Source: Megalonaias nervosa
Lineage: Eukaryota; Mollusca; Bivalvia; Unionida; Unionidae
Length of the DNA stretch: 64,000 nt
Assembly (NCBI GenBank): GCA_016617855.1
Contig: JAECUM010003190.1
Coordinates: 27,294-91,293 of the forward strand
Direction: 5' to 3'
The position numbers were made by a program, and so were the translations under genes. Of the stretch, positions 47,978 through 57,346 are shown piece after piece. The notes under the pieces are model-generated. The model saw nothing but the letters and a program-made list of their open reading frames with translations. It did not search any database and was not told the origin of the DNA. Position 1 is the first letter of the stretch. Each line of letters opens with the position of its first letter.

Positions 47978-47984
47978 TTATATA
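47974..47984 (-). promoter_or_regulatory. TATA box for the zinc-knuckle gene
   Basis: TATATAAAGGG on the minus strand; part of a divergent promoter shared with PolB. Confidence 0.55.
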
Positions 47985-48000
47985 TGCCCTGGTCTGACAT

Positions 48001-48013
48001 AAATATATAGGGG
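48001..48013 (+). promoter_or_regulatory. TATA box for Polinton 2 PolB
   Basis: AAATATATAGGGG, about 50 bp before the ATG at 48,058. Confidence 0.5.
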
Positions 48014-48057
48014 TCCATGGCGTTTCACATGTAGTCATGTGACTTTTTGCAGTCAAA

Positions 48058-51000
48058 ATGAAACGATCGCATCATTTCGTGAAGAAAGGAGAAGAAAGTA
48101 AGAGGCAGAAACGTGATTTATCGCCTCGCACAATAGGTGAAGCCTTGGCTCAAATTCATGCCGGCGATTTTGAAGATGACAGGAGTGAACCAGAATCCAG
48201 ACCCAGAGGGTCTACACCAAACCAAAGTTCATCGCCACCAGTAAACCCTGAAAAGTATTACCACATTCGAGAGACGGACACACGCTCGTCTAGAAAATTT
48301 AGAACCACAGCCTACACGTACATGGTGAAGTCTAAAGATTTCAAGTCCGACGTACCGCTGGTGAAAGCAGAAGGGTTCATCACCGATGTGTGGGATTCTT
48401 TGCTGACTGCAGCAATGTGAAGCCAAAGAAGACGATCGCTTGAGACTTTCCATTCATCACGACAGTTTGAAGTCCCTCGTTTGGATCGAGTTTAGCAGCC
48501 CAACAGAACTGACACCTTCTAAAGTCATCGAGAAGATTCAACACGTGAAACAATCCAACGACAAGTTTCACATCACCGACGGAAAAGCGACACTGTTTAT
48601 GACCCACCTGTCTCTTCCCCAAGGGACCGGACGCAAAAAGGTGTTATTGGTGGACGACCTTCGCAGCATCAAGCGCAGCCTCGTTCAAATTAACAACCCT
48701 CAAGACAAGATATGTTTAGCCCATGCCATCGTGGTGGGACGAACGTATGCCGACAAGAAGAACGACACGGTAGAATGGAAAAGAGACTGGGAGAACATTC
48801 GAAATTCGGAACGAACCAAACAACAAAGAGAAGCAGAACTCCTGTTACAGCAAGCGGGGATATCCAAAGACATACCTTGTGGCATTCCTGAAATGCAAAA
48901 ATTGCAAGACGTCTTGGCTCTACGGTACACCTTGAAAATGCACCCTCAAAAAGTGCGCGGACCTCTGTTGTTTCGAGGCAAAGATTTCGAAGACGGAAAA
49001 TTCATTCACGTCTATTATCACGATGAACATTTCGATGCCATCACCAGTATCACTGCATTCCTGTCATACAGTTATTACTGTGAGAAATGGGACTATGGTT
49101 AAAACAATTGAGAGCAACACAAGCATTGCGGATCGAAATGTGAGGTATGTTTAGCATCTAAACCCTGTCTTGATGAAAGACAAGAACGAGAGCATTGCCC
49201 AGTTTGTCAGCGCTGTTTTGTCAGTCCGACCTGTTACCAACAACATTTGAAGACGCAAGGTTCACAGCGGAAACGTGTTTGTCAACTCCTGAGACTGTGT
49301 CCTACTTGTGGACAAGGCATACGAACCAACAGTGTCAAGGCGCACGTATGTTCAGGAAAGAAGCGATGTCACATTTGTCGCCAAATCGTGAACTTGGAAC
49401 ACGAATGCTACATTCAAAACTACCATTCCAAACATGAAGAGGAATAAGATGTCCAGAAGGAAGGCAATTTCATCTTTTTTTATTTCGAATGCATGCAAGA
49501 GACTGACATTCACATTCCTAATTTCTGCGTGGCTCACCGAGCATGTGAGAAGTGCATCCAAGAGCCCATCTTTAGTCATTGCTCTCACTGCAGCAAGATT
49601 CCTGGAGGACGTGAAAAAATCTTTCGGGGACCTAACAGGTTGGCCGATTTCGCCCAATGGGTCTTAGACCCTATCGACGAGACGTGGAGCCAAGAAGACA
49701 TCGAACGTTACGGAGATTATCATCGCTATGCCACGGTGATGGCTCACATTTTCTCGGGAAACGATGGACAGTTTCTTCTCAGATACTATACGGAACAAAG
49801 TACTTAATGTCCTAAAGTGACTTTGAACGAAGCCAAAATCATTTCCATGCAAGTGGGACAAGTGCAGTGTAAATATTCGATGAGTTACTTGGCCATGCCA
49901 TTGAGTCGCATGCCTAAAACGTTTGGAATGACAGAAATGACCAAAGGCTATTTTCCGCACTTTTTCAATACCGAATCCAATCAACACGCCGTTCTACCCC
50001 ATGTGCCAGAGGCTCACTACTACGACCCCGGCAACATGCGTACAGAACAACGAGAAGCTTTCTACGCTTGGTACCACACTCACATCTTGGACCCCTTCGA
50101 TTTTCATGAATAAATGTTAAAGGATTGTCGTTCCGACGTGGACATTTTACGGCGTTGCTGTGGAACATTTCGAGAACTGTTCATGGAGCAAGGAGGGAGC
50201 GATCCTTTGAAAGAATCCTGCACCATTGCCAAAGCGTGTTCCTTAGTGTACCGCCAACGATTCATGCCCGAAAACACCTTGGCTGTCATAAGTCCTCAAA
50301 CGACGAACTATGTCAAACGTCAATATTCGGTCAAAGCCCTATGCTGGCTACATTACTTGTGCGACAAGGAAGACAAATGGATCCAACACGCCCGCAACGG
50401 AGGAGGCGAATAACCATCGGAAGGTATTCAGTGGATGGTTGGGACTTAGAAAACCCCAAGATCGTTTACGAGTTTCACTGGTGCTTATTTCACTGATGTT
50501 GCATCTGTTACCCTCAACTTGGCACTAAAAATCAGTTTTTACAACGGACCATAGAAGTCTTGTACCAGGCCACTTGTCAGCGACGATTGAAATTAGAAGA
50601 GCAAGGATATCAAGTGGTAGAAATGTGGGAACACGAGAACGATCACCGATTGAAAACCGATCCCGAGTTTAAACGCATAGTTGAAAGTTACAAGCTGGTG
50701 GACCCACTGAACCCACGGGACAGATTGTACGGAGGACGGACGAATGCCACATGTTTGCTGTACCAAGCCGATGAGGAAAAAGGAGACGAAATCAAACACT
50801 TGGACGTGTGTTCACTGTATCCGCACGTGTGCAAATATTGTCGCTTTTCCGGAGGGCACACGGAATTGCTGACGAAACACATCGACGTGGACAGCATTCA
50901 ACAAAACGAAGGATTGATTGAATCTAAAGTCTTATCTCCAACGAACTTGTACCATCCCGTTTTACCTCACCATTGCCAAGGAAATCTGATGTTTCCCTTG

Positions 51001-52112
51001 TGCCGTACTTGTGCCGAAACGTGCAACCAAGACCGACCTTGTCATCACACCCAGGAAGAACGCGCCTTGACAAGAACGTGGGTCAGAGTGGAATTGTTCA
51101 AAGCTCTGGACCTGGGATACCAACTGTTAGAAGTGTACGAAATTTACCACTTTCCCAAGACAGAAAAATACCACAAGGGCGACGAGGTTCAGAAAGGCAT
51201 TTTCGCAGACTACGTGGATGCCTTTTTGAAACCGAAACAAGAAGCCAGCGGCTATCCTTCCTGGTATCAGACTCCCGAAGACCAAAATAAATTCAACGAG
51301 AAATACTGGGAGCAGGAAGGCATCACTTTAGGCCACGTGGAGAAAAACGAAGGAAGGTTAAAGTGATGTTAAATTGCTTGTGGGGCAAAATGGCACAACG
51401 CCCGTCTTTACCCAAGACGGAGTATTTGACAGAACCTTTCCGCTACTTTCAGATGATTCACGACAAAACCAAATCCATGAAACACGTGGGCGTCGCTCGT
51501 GAGCACTTGATCTTAGTCAGTTACGAAGAAGAACTGGACTTTGTAGAACCCGACGAATTTGGAAATGTTATCATTGCAGCCTACATGACAGCCCATGCTC
51601 GCTTAAAACTGTACGAAGCTTTAGAACTGTTAGGAGATCGTGTGCTGTATTTTGACACGGACAGTTGCATCTAAATCGACTGACTAGATCACTGTCACCC
51701 TGACATCAAAGGAGACCATTTAGGAGCCTGGACGGACAAGCACCCTGACGACAAGATTCTAAGTTTTGCTTGTGGCGGTCTTGACAATTACAGCTACGAA
51801 TGCCGAGACCGACAAGGAGAAGTGCACACCGAGTGTAAAGTGAAAGGATTGACTCTCAGTTATCGTATTAGTGGAGTGGTGGACTTTGGTGTATTGAAAG
51901 AAGCCTTGCAGTCTTGACAGGATGGAAATGTTTGAGTGACAATCAACGAACCGCAGAAGATTGTACGTTTACCTACACACCAAATCGTCAGTCGACCCTT
52001 GGAAAAAGTCTATCAAATAGTGTACCAGAAGCGAGTTCGGCTTCCCAACTACTTTACTTTACCGTCCGGTCACGTCGATATTGGTCAGCATATAAAGAGG
52101 AACAACGTCTAA
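48058..52112 (+). pseudogene. Protein-primed DNA polymerase B of Polinton 2, broken
   Basis: About 1,350 codons. A basic, Pro/Ser-rich N-terminus (MKRSHHFVKKGEESKRQKR) leads to an NTP-binding-like region (CLAHAIVVGRTYAD), then FIHVYYHDEHFDAITSITAF and a run of CxxC motifs (CPVCQRC, CPTCGQG, CHICRQI) typical of one Polinton/adintovirus polymerase lineage. The exonuclease block reads FFYFECMQE where DFE is expected. Then CRSDVDILRRCC, palm motif A LDVCSLYPH at about 50,807, motif B MLNCLWGKMAQR at about 51,370 and motif C YFDTDS at about 51,650. Frameshifts lie at about 48,415, 50,405 and 51,355; in-frame stops at 49,100, 49,109, 49,445, 49,805, 50,111, 50,494, 51,672, 51,681, 51,915 and 51,933. 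Stops replace several residue types (Tyr, Arg, Gly), so this is decay. Confidence 0.9.
52090..52099 (+). promoter_or_regulatory. TATA box inside the PolB 3' end
   Basis: TATAAAGAGG, 55-64 bp before the ATG at 52,154. Confidence 0.5.
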
Positions 52113-52153
52113 AACCGATAGTTCATTGTAATTACCAACACCAAGCGAGAAAG

Positions 52154-52560
52154 ATGAATGCTAACAAACAGACCATACCACTGAAGTTCGATGATGCTCA
52201 AGTGTAGTGCGATGCTGTTCCTTGCGATGGCAGGGATGCCATACGCTGTGACCTCAGCGATTCAGTATCACATAATGGGAACTTTGCTATGACTATACCT
52301 ACCATGGAAAGTGATGCTGTGCGTGTCAAACCTGATGGATGCGAAAGCGATGCTACTCGTCATCGTACATCTTTTCATTTTACTGGTTTTCATGGTGGAT
52401 GTCATCATGAAACGATGCGGCTACTACCCTGCGGATGTCATCGAAAACTGAGCAAACTCCTGTGGATTTCACTGTATCCTCATCGAAATGAACATGAGAG
52501 AAACAAATGTTCGTTCCCTGTGTGTTTGATGAATACTGCGACTTTGAAAGTCGATTATGG
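52154..52560 (+). pseudogene. Small Cys/His-rich frame, Polinton 2, uncertain
   Basis: Starts MNANKQTIPLKFDDAQV. It has one in-frame TAG (52,205) and continues open past 52,560 with Cys/His clusters (GFHGGCHHETM, CLYCLC). It would overlap the ATPase start. A hydrophobic stretch in another frame (LFILLVFMVDVIM, about 52,370) is an alternative reading. Not recognised. Confidence 0.3.
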
Positions 52561-53264
52561 CTGCCTCTACTGTCTCTGCTCCCTCTTCCTCCACTTTCAA
52601 AGTCATCGACGAAAACTTTGATCGGGCTAGTTGGGAGGCCTTTTATCTTCGGCATCCCTTTACCATGTTAATTGCCGGATCTAGCAGTTCAGGTAAAACA
52701 GAATTTGTCAATCGTGTAATCGAACATAAACATCATTTGATCGATCGTCCCCCTGAACGAATCGTGTGGTGTTACAAGGAGTGGCAATAGGCGTACAGCC
52801 TTCTGCGAGAAAGTCAAGGCGATTCCATCGTGTTTGTGGAAGGCATTTTTGGCGAAGACCCTAGTCAAACACATCTGGTCACCTTCGACGACATGTTAGG
52901 AGAAGACGAAGAAGAAATTAAACTGTGGTTTACGCGCAAAGGGCATCATCGTAATGGCAGTGTCATTTACATCACCCAAAATTTGTTTCAACAAAGTAAA
53001 GCCCATCACACCATCAGTCTCAATGGTCATTACGTGGTGTTGTTTAAAAGCCCTAGAGATAAATCGCAAGTGCAAGTCTTAGCCAAAGAGTTAGGAACGC
53101 CTAGGCTGACTCATGCGTCCGACGATGACACTCAACCCACACAAGCCTATTTACTTGTGGATTTACCCCCCTCCCCCGAGTATTTGCGATTTCGTACCCA
53201 TCTGTTTCACCACTGGTACCAAGGCGGAGGGCCTGTCGTGTACACATCCCCGTCGTCGACTTAA
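52557..53264 (+). pseudogene. FtsK/HerA-type DNA packaging ATPase of Polinton 2, one stop
   Basis: 236 codons. Walker A GSSSSGKTEF at residues 41-50, Walker B HLVTFDDMLGE at about residues 118-128, then YITQNLF (sensor-like) and KSPRDKSQVQVLAKEL. This is the viral A32/packaging ATPase family carried by Polintons and related dsDNA viruses; it drives genome translocation into capsids. One in-frame TAG at 52,788 (residue 78, after KEWQ); otherwise intact. It has the usual length for the family. Keeping a packaging ATPase while no capsid gene is visible is odd. Confidence 0.9.
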
Positions 53265-53286
53265 CAACAACTACAACCAAAAAGGA

Positions 53287-53294
53287 TCTATAAA
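53287..53294 (+). promoter_or_regulatory. TATA box for small gene A
   Basis: CTATAAAAAC, 40-47 bp before the ATG at 53,334. Confidence 0.6.
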
Positions 53295-53333
53295 AACCTC
53301 GGTCACTCTGGGTCTGTCTCACACAATGTCAAC

Positions 53334-53915
53334 ATGACGTCCCTTCAGTCTCATCTTCCCGTCAAATTGATTCGTGCCTTGTACGTCACCAGTCGCGAAA
53401 AAAAAAATCCACAAATACGTGCTCGTGTCTTAGAAGCCTGTCTCAAAGAAGTCTTACGATGGTTTACGGTGACAGCACGTCAATTACTGCAAGGCATCAT
53501 CATTCACATTCCACATCAAACCAAATGGTTTTTTGAGAGAAACATAGTAGTCTTGACGCAACTGGCCGATCCTCGCGTCGACATTCAAACCAAAGAGCAA
53601 ATCATTTTGAAACCTGGAGGTAGCGGTTCTCTAGGAGGTGTCATCATTCGCTTCCTCTTAAAATGGGATCCCAATGTTCCCAAAGTCCTCCCTAAGAAAA
53701 AAAAACACTCCCCAACCCAATGGAACGCAGAAAAAAAAGAAAAAGAGCAACGGTGTCAAAACCAGGTCACAGCCTCAGAAAAAGAAAAGCCCACAGAAAA
53801 CACATTCTACCCACAAGAGAGGCACTGCAGCCAGGACGCAACATTACATTCGCAAAGAAAAAGAGAAGCCACCAAAAAGGAGGATTTCTTTTGTCAAAAC
53901 TTCTCAGACAAATAA
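53334..53915 (+). CDS. Small Polinton protein A (paralogue of B)
   Basis: Frame of 193 codons starting MTSLQSHLPVKLIRALYVTS. Residues about 40-105 (LLQGIIIHIP to KPGGSG) follow the same pattern as gene B at 54,561 (VLKGTIPLSK to LVQRG), then a hydrophobic segment SLGGVIIRFLLKW. This pattern is a conserved small structural or core protein of Polintons and adintoviruses with no known biochemical role. The last third (from about 53,700) overlaps the first basic-protein gene in another frame and is probably not native; a shift in the A9 run at about 53,699 could have removed the true stop. Confidence 0.6.
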   Translation: MTSLQSHLPVKLIRALYVTSREKKNPQIRARVLEACLKEVLRWFTVTARQLLQGIIIHIPHQTKWFFERNIVVLTQLADPRVDIQTKEQIILKPGGSGSLGGVIIRFLLKWDPNVPKVLPKKKKHSPTQWNAEKKEKEQRCQNQVTASEKEKPTENTFYPQERHCSQDATLHSQRKREATKKEDFFCQNFSDK

Positions 53916-53920
53916 GATAA
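53720..53920 (+). CDS. Small basic protein, copy 1
   Basis: 66 codons, very Lys/Arg-rich (MERRKKRKRATVSKPGHSLR), ending KKRSHQKGGFLLSKLLRQIR. Shares the KKR-HQ(K/R)GGF block with copies 2 and 3. Probably a DNA-condensing core protein by analogy with adenovirus core peptides (inference). Diverged N-terminus. Confidence 0.55.
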   Translation: MERRKKRKRATVSKPGHSLRKRKAHRKHILPTREALQPGRNITFAKKKRSHQKGGFLLSKLLRQIR

Positions 53921-53924
53921 AAGG
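53916..53924 (+). promoter_or_regulatory. TATA module for basic copy 2
   Basis: GATAAAAGG then ACGCATATCAAG. The same module recurs at 54,219 and 54,481. Confidence 0.7.
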
Positions 53925-53978
53925 ACGCATATCAAGCTATGGACTTCGGTGTATTTTTTTTTCTCTTGTACCAAAACG

Positions 53979-54218
53979 ATGTCCCCTCAAAGAAGAGCAC
54001 ACCATCGCCGTTCTTCTGTCAAGAAAGGAAAAGGAAAAAGAAAAAGACAGTTACGTCATCCGAAAAAACGCTTAGCCAAGATTCGACGTCACCCCTAGAA
54101 AAGACACGCTTGTCCAAAGTAAAGAAGAAGCCACCAAAGGGGAGGATTTTTCTTTTTAATGGATAAGTTAGTAAATGATTTCGCCAAAAAGTTAGATGAC
54201 AAGCTCCAAAAAAAGTAA
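53979..54218 (+). pseudogene. Small basic protein, copy 2, two stops
   Basis: 80 codons from ATG to TAA, in frame with copy 3's layout: MSPQRRAHHRRSS, KKRLAKIRRH, HQRGGFFFLMDKL. In-frame TAG and TAA fall in the middle, so broken. Confidence 0.7.
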
Positions 54219-54227
54219 GATCAAAGG
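54219..54227 (+). promoter_or_regulatory. TATA module for basic copy 3
   Basis: GATCAAAGG then ACGCATGTCGAG, 53 bp before the ATG; one base off the TATA core. Confidence 0.6.
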
Positions 54228-54271
54228 ACGCATGTCGAGCCATGGAAGTTAGTGTATTTTGTGCACCAAAG

Positions 54272-54514
54272 ATGTCCCCTCATCGTCGTTCTCCTGTCGG
54301 AAGAGGAAAAGGAAAAGGACAGTCTCGTCATCAGAAAAAGCGCTTAGCCAAGCATCATCGTCCGCCCCCAAAAACACGCAGTCGTCCAAAGAAAAGGAGA
54401 ATCCACCAAAGAGGAGGATTCTTTGGCGATTTTGGAAAACAAATCGTTAGCTTTTTGACGAAGCGACTGTCCAAGAAAAGGATAAAAGGCCGTGTACCAA
54501 GTCATCGACGTTAG
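54272..54514 (+). CDS. Small basic protein, copy 3, intact
   Basis: 80 residues, about 40% Lys/Arg: MSPHRRSPVGRGKGKGQSRH, KKRLAKHHRPPPKTRSRPKK, HQRGGFFGDFGKQIVSFLTK. N-terminal basic half, RGGF joint and C-terminal amphipathic/hydrophobic half. Likely virion core or DNA-binding protein (inference). Its 3' end contains the TATA module of gene B. Confidence 0.7.
   Translation: MSPHRRSPVGRGKGKGQSRHQKKRLAKHHRPPPKTRSRPKKRRIHQRGGFFGDFGKQIVSFLTKRLSKKRIKGRVPSHRR
54481..54489 (+). promoter_or_regulatory. TATA module for gene B
   Basis: GATAAAAGG then CCGTGTACCAAG, overlapping the coding end of basic copy 3. Confidence 0.65.
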
Positions 54515-54560
54515 AGCATTTATAATGTGTGCCCCGGAATCAACCAACCAACAAACAAAG

Positions 54561-54976
54561 ATGTCACCCTCCAGAAGACATCCTTCTTCTACTCCCAAAG
54601 GTAAGAAAAGGAAAGTACTGCCTCCTCGTTTAGTCAAACATTGGGACATGTTGTCCGTCCTGTCCAAAGCTTCGCCACCTATGCGAAAACAACTCATTCA
54701 AACCGTCTCTAAAGACGTCATCGATACTGTGAGCGAATGTTGTCTAAATGTCTTGAAAGGAACGATACCTTTGTCTAAACATCAAAAAGAATGCTTAGCT
54801 AAATATGGACACGTTCTTCGCCAAATGGTCCAAACGAAAATACCCATCCATGAAAAGAAAAAGATGTTAGTGCAACGTGGATGAATTTTCCCCTGTTAGG
54901 ACTTCTTACCAAAGCAATAGTGGGACCTGCGTTGGATATGTTGGGAAGTGTTTTACCAGCCATAGCTCCAAGATAA
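54561..54976 (+). pseudogene. Small Polinton protein B, one stop
   Basis: About 138 codons. The N-terminus MSPSRRHPSSTPKGKKRK resembles the basic proteins. Then MLSVLSKASPPMRKQLIQTV, CCLNVLKGTIPLSKHQ, IHEKKKMLVQRG and a hydrophobic tail FPLLGLLTKAIVGPALDML. The pattern KKK-LLVQRGG then hydrophobic is the conserved small structural protein of Polintons/adintoviruses. In-frame TGA at 54,882 replaces the second Gly of RGG. An upstream in-frame ATG at 54,525 is possible; I prefer 54,561 because it aligns with MSPxRR of copies 2 and 3. Confidence 0.75.
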
Positions 54977-54988
54977 AATGGTCAAGAA

Positions 54989-54997
54989 GATAAAAGG
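54989..54997 (+). promoter_or_regulatory. TATA module for the 55,042 gene
   Basis: GATAAAAGG, 53 bp before the ATG. Confidence 0.65.
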
Positions 54998-55041
54998 GAC
55001 CTCTGGAATCAAAAGATCTCAGTCGTGACCATTGAAATCCG

Positions 55042-55484
55042 ATGGAAGGACGAAAACTGGCTTTAGTACCTTACAAACGATGGATGGAATACCATCGTTG
55101 GCAAGAACAACGGACCTTACATTTACCTCCCAATCCTCATTTGACCGAAATGTTCCAGTTACAACACGAATTGCAATCGTTGATGGATCGCAGTGATTTG
55201 TCAGAAACGGAAAAATCGCAAAGGCACGGTCAACTGTTGCAACAACTGCGACTCTTTCACCAGAAAGCTTTAGACGAAACAGCTCTACCAACTCTGAAAG
55301 ATTTTAAGGCCCTGATGAAAAGTCCGTCACCCCCCCCCCCCAGCGGTCAAGACAGACGCAGCCCCAGGAAGAAGAGGCACGAAAAGTCTTTCAAACACTG
55401 TCAGCAGCTCCCACCTCTAGTAAGATTGTAGCGTCCTTGTTGACCACTTCCCCTGCACCCCAACGAGAAGAACTTAAAGCTTGA
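55042..55484 (+). pseudogene. Conserved Polinton hypothetical protein, poly-C frameshift
   Basis: Starts MEGRKLALVPYKRWMEYHRW, then LQSLMDRSDLSETEKSQRHG, a helix-rich segment resembling the conserved 'LDRSDLSxxEK' protein that sits next to integrase or structural genes in Polintons. The frame crosses a run of 12 C (55,330-55,341); the sensible continuation (EEEARKVFQTLSAAPTSS, LLTTSPAPQREELKA) is in a different frame, so the run has slipped. Ends at TGA 55,482, which may itself be a mutation. Confidence 0.65.
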
Positions 55485-55499
55485 GTTAAAAAGATGATG

Positions 55500-56828
55500 T
55501 CCACTTCGACAGAAGTCAAAAGAAGAAGGGAAACCAGAAGTGAAAAAAGAAAAGGAGACCAAAGCCATTACATTACCGCCACCACCATCACCACAACTTC
55601 CACCAAAACTACCCTCGACTTCTACTCCCGTGGCACATCGGACACGTAAAGCCGTTTCCAAACCACCATTTCACCCCATTCAGAGTAGCATCAGTGAAGA
55701 GTGGATAACTTATTTAAAAATGGAGACAGTGTTAGCCAGCATTTATTACGATCCATCCCATCGTGCAGGTTACGGAGGAGTTCAGAAATTGTATCGTGCT
55801 GCCAAAACTCGACTGAAAAGTGTCTGTTTACCTCAAGTGCAACGATGGTTACAAAAACAAGCCACGTACACTTTACACAAACCCATTCGACGAAAATTTT
55901 CCAGAAGTCGCACACGAGTGGAGGGAATCGATCATCAATGGCAAGCCGATTTAGCCGATGCCTCTCATTTGGCCACCTTCAATCGTGCTACAAATATTTC
56001 TTTTGTGTCATCGACGTCTTTTCCAAATTTGTTGGGTCGTACCATTGACTTCCAAACCGAGCAGTGAGTTAGTGCGAGCCCTCAATCTGGTGTTGAAACA
56101 AAGCGGTCGTGATCCTCTTCGATGGCAAACCGACAAAGGTACCGAATTTCTGAATCAAGCTTTCCAAAAAGAATTAAAGAAACATGACATTCATTATTTC
56201 ACCACCGAGAATCCCGAAACCAAAAGCCAGCATAGTGAAACGTCTTCAACGCACCTTGAAAGAACGCATATGGAAATATTTCACGCATCAACACACTGTC
56301 AAGTATATCGACGTCTAACCGCACCTAGTCCAAGCGTGTAACCAATCTTACCATCGGAGCATCGGACGTGCCCCCCAAAAAGTGACTCCCAACAATGACG
56401 TGACCGTCTTCGAGCGCCTGTTTGGTACGTCCCCAATGGTGACTGTCCCCAAGAAAGGTGAAGTGAAGGCAGTAGGAGATTGGGTGCGCATTGGCAAAAC
56501 CAAACGCACTTTCGACAAAGGTTACTTACCCAGCTGGACCACCGAATTGTTTCGTGTCACTGAACGAGTGCATGGCCCTCATCCTCTCGTCTATAAATTG
56601 GAAGACATGAACGGTGAAGTGTTAAAATGAATATTTTACTTGCCTGAGTTACAACGCGTGACCAAAAAAGAAGACGAAGTGTACGAGATCGAAAGCATTC
56701 TCGATCGAAGAACTCGTAAAGTGGGAAAACGACGTGTCAAAGAAGTCAAAGTAAGTTGGAAAGTATATCCTCCCAGTTTTGACTCTTGGATCGACGCTAC
56801 GCAAATCATCGACTATAAAAAGAAGTGA
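55500..56828 (+). pseudogene. Retroviral-type integrase with chromodomain, Polinton 2, broken
   Basis: DDE integrase for element insertion. Pro-rich start, then YYDPSHRAGYGGVQKLYRA, the HHCC-like linker, VQRWLQKQATYTLHKPIRRK, core D in WQADLADASH, FFCVIDVFSKFVG, D in RWQTDKGTEF, and the third acidic position, which reads Lys (IVKRLQRTLKERIW) instead of Glu. Then SYHRSIGRAP, an SH3-like DWVRIGKTKRTFDKGYLPSW, and a C-terminal chromodomain YEIESILDRRTRKVGKRRVK to FDSWIDATQI. Frameshifts at about 55,985, 56,035 and 56,225; stops at about 56,320 and 56,628. The start codon is uncertain. Confidence 0.9.
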
Positions 56829-56830
56829 CC

Positions 56831-57334
56831 ATGATGCCCTTCAACACAGCCTCAACAGCTACCACTACAGCAGTGACCAGTTCTTCTCTGCAAGATCTAC
56901 AAAAGGAACCCTTGTGGATTTGGTGTGGAGAACGTGTGCTATACAGAATACAAAATGGCTAGTAACATGGAGAGGATACTGCGATTGCAGGAGGTAGTAG
57001 ATACACTAGGTATAGTGTGGAGGAGATGCTATTTAGAATGCAGTTTGGGGCTTATAGTCCTCATAGACTAAGTATGGAAATCAAGAATTTGAAGAAAGAG
57101 AAGAAGATCTTAAATGTGATGATCAGGATAGAAAAAGAAGAAAAGGAAGATATAGAAGACAAGCAGAGGAGGAGAGAATGGAGTGAAAAAATTTAAAAAG
57201 AAAAGGAGAATGAAAAAAGGAAGAAACAAAATGAGGAGGAGAAGGAAAAACAGGAGGAGGAAAAGGATGAGAAGAAAAGAAAGAAGAGTGTAGGAGAGAA
57301 AATAAGAAGTTGGTGGAGGAAAAAAAGAACTTAG
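56831..57334 (+). pseudogene. Lys/Glu-rich gene at the right end of Polinton 2
   Basis: One 168-codon frame from ATGATG to TAG, with internal stops at about 56,963-56,968 and 57,194. N-terminus MMPFNTASTATTTAVTSSSL, then WIWCGERVLYR, VEEMLFRMQFGAYSPHRLSM, and a very long Lys/Glu coiled-coil ending VGEKIRSWWRKKRT. No family recognised. Transcribed toward the right TIR; a histone-type stem-loop follows 25 nt after its stop. It starts 3 bp after the integrase stop. Frame conservation across the stops shows it was a real gene. Confidence 0.6.
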
Positions 57335-57346
57335 AAGACAAAGAAG

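Noticed and set aside
48440..52112. Stop-codon reassignment in the Polinton 2 polymerase
   Set aside because: TAA and TGA occur at codons expected to be Tyr, Arg and Gly, frameshifts are present too, and other genes here end normally. Pseudogene decay explains it.
53939..54166. Frames of 66-75 codons overlapping the basic proteins
   Set aside because: Alternate-frame readings of Lys/Arg-rich tandem copies; the MSPxRR frames align with each other and are preferred.
57123..57341. Minus-strand Phe/Ser-rich 72-codon frame
   Set aside because: Complement of the Lys/Glu coiled coil of the gene at 56,831-57,334.
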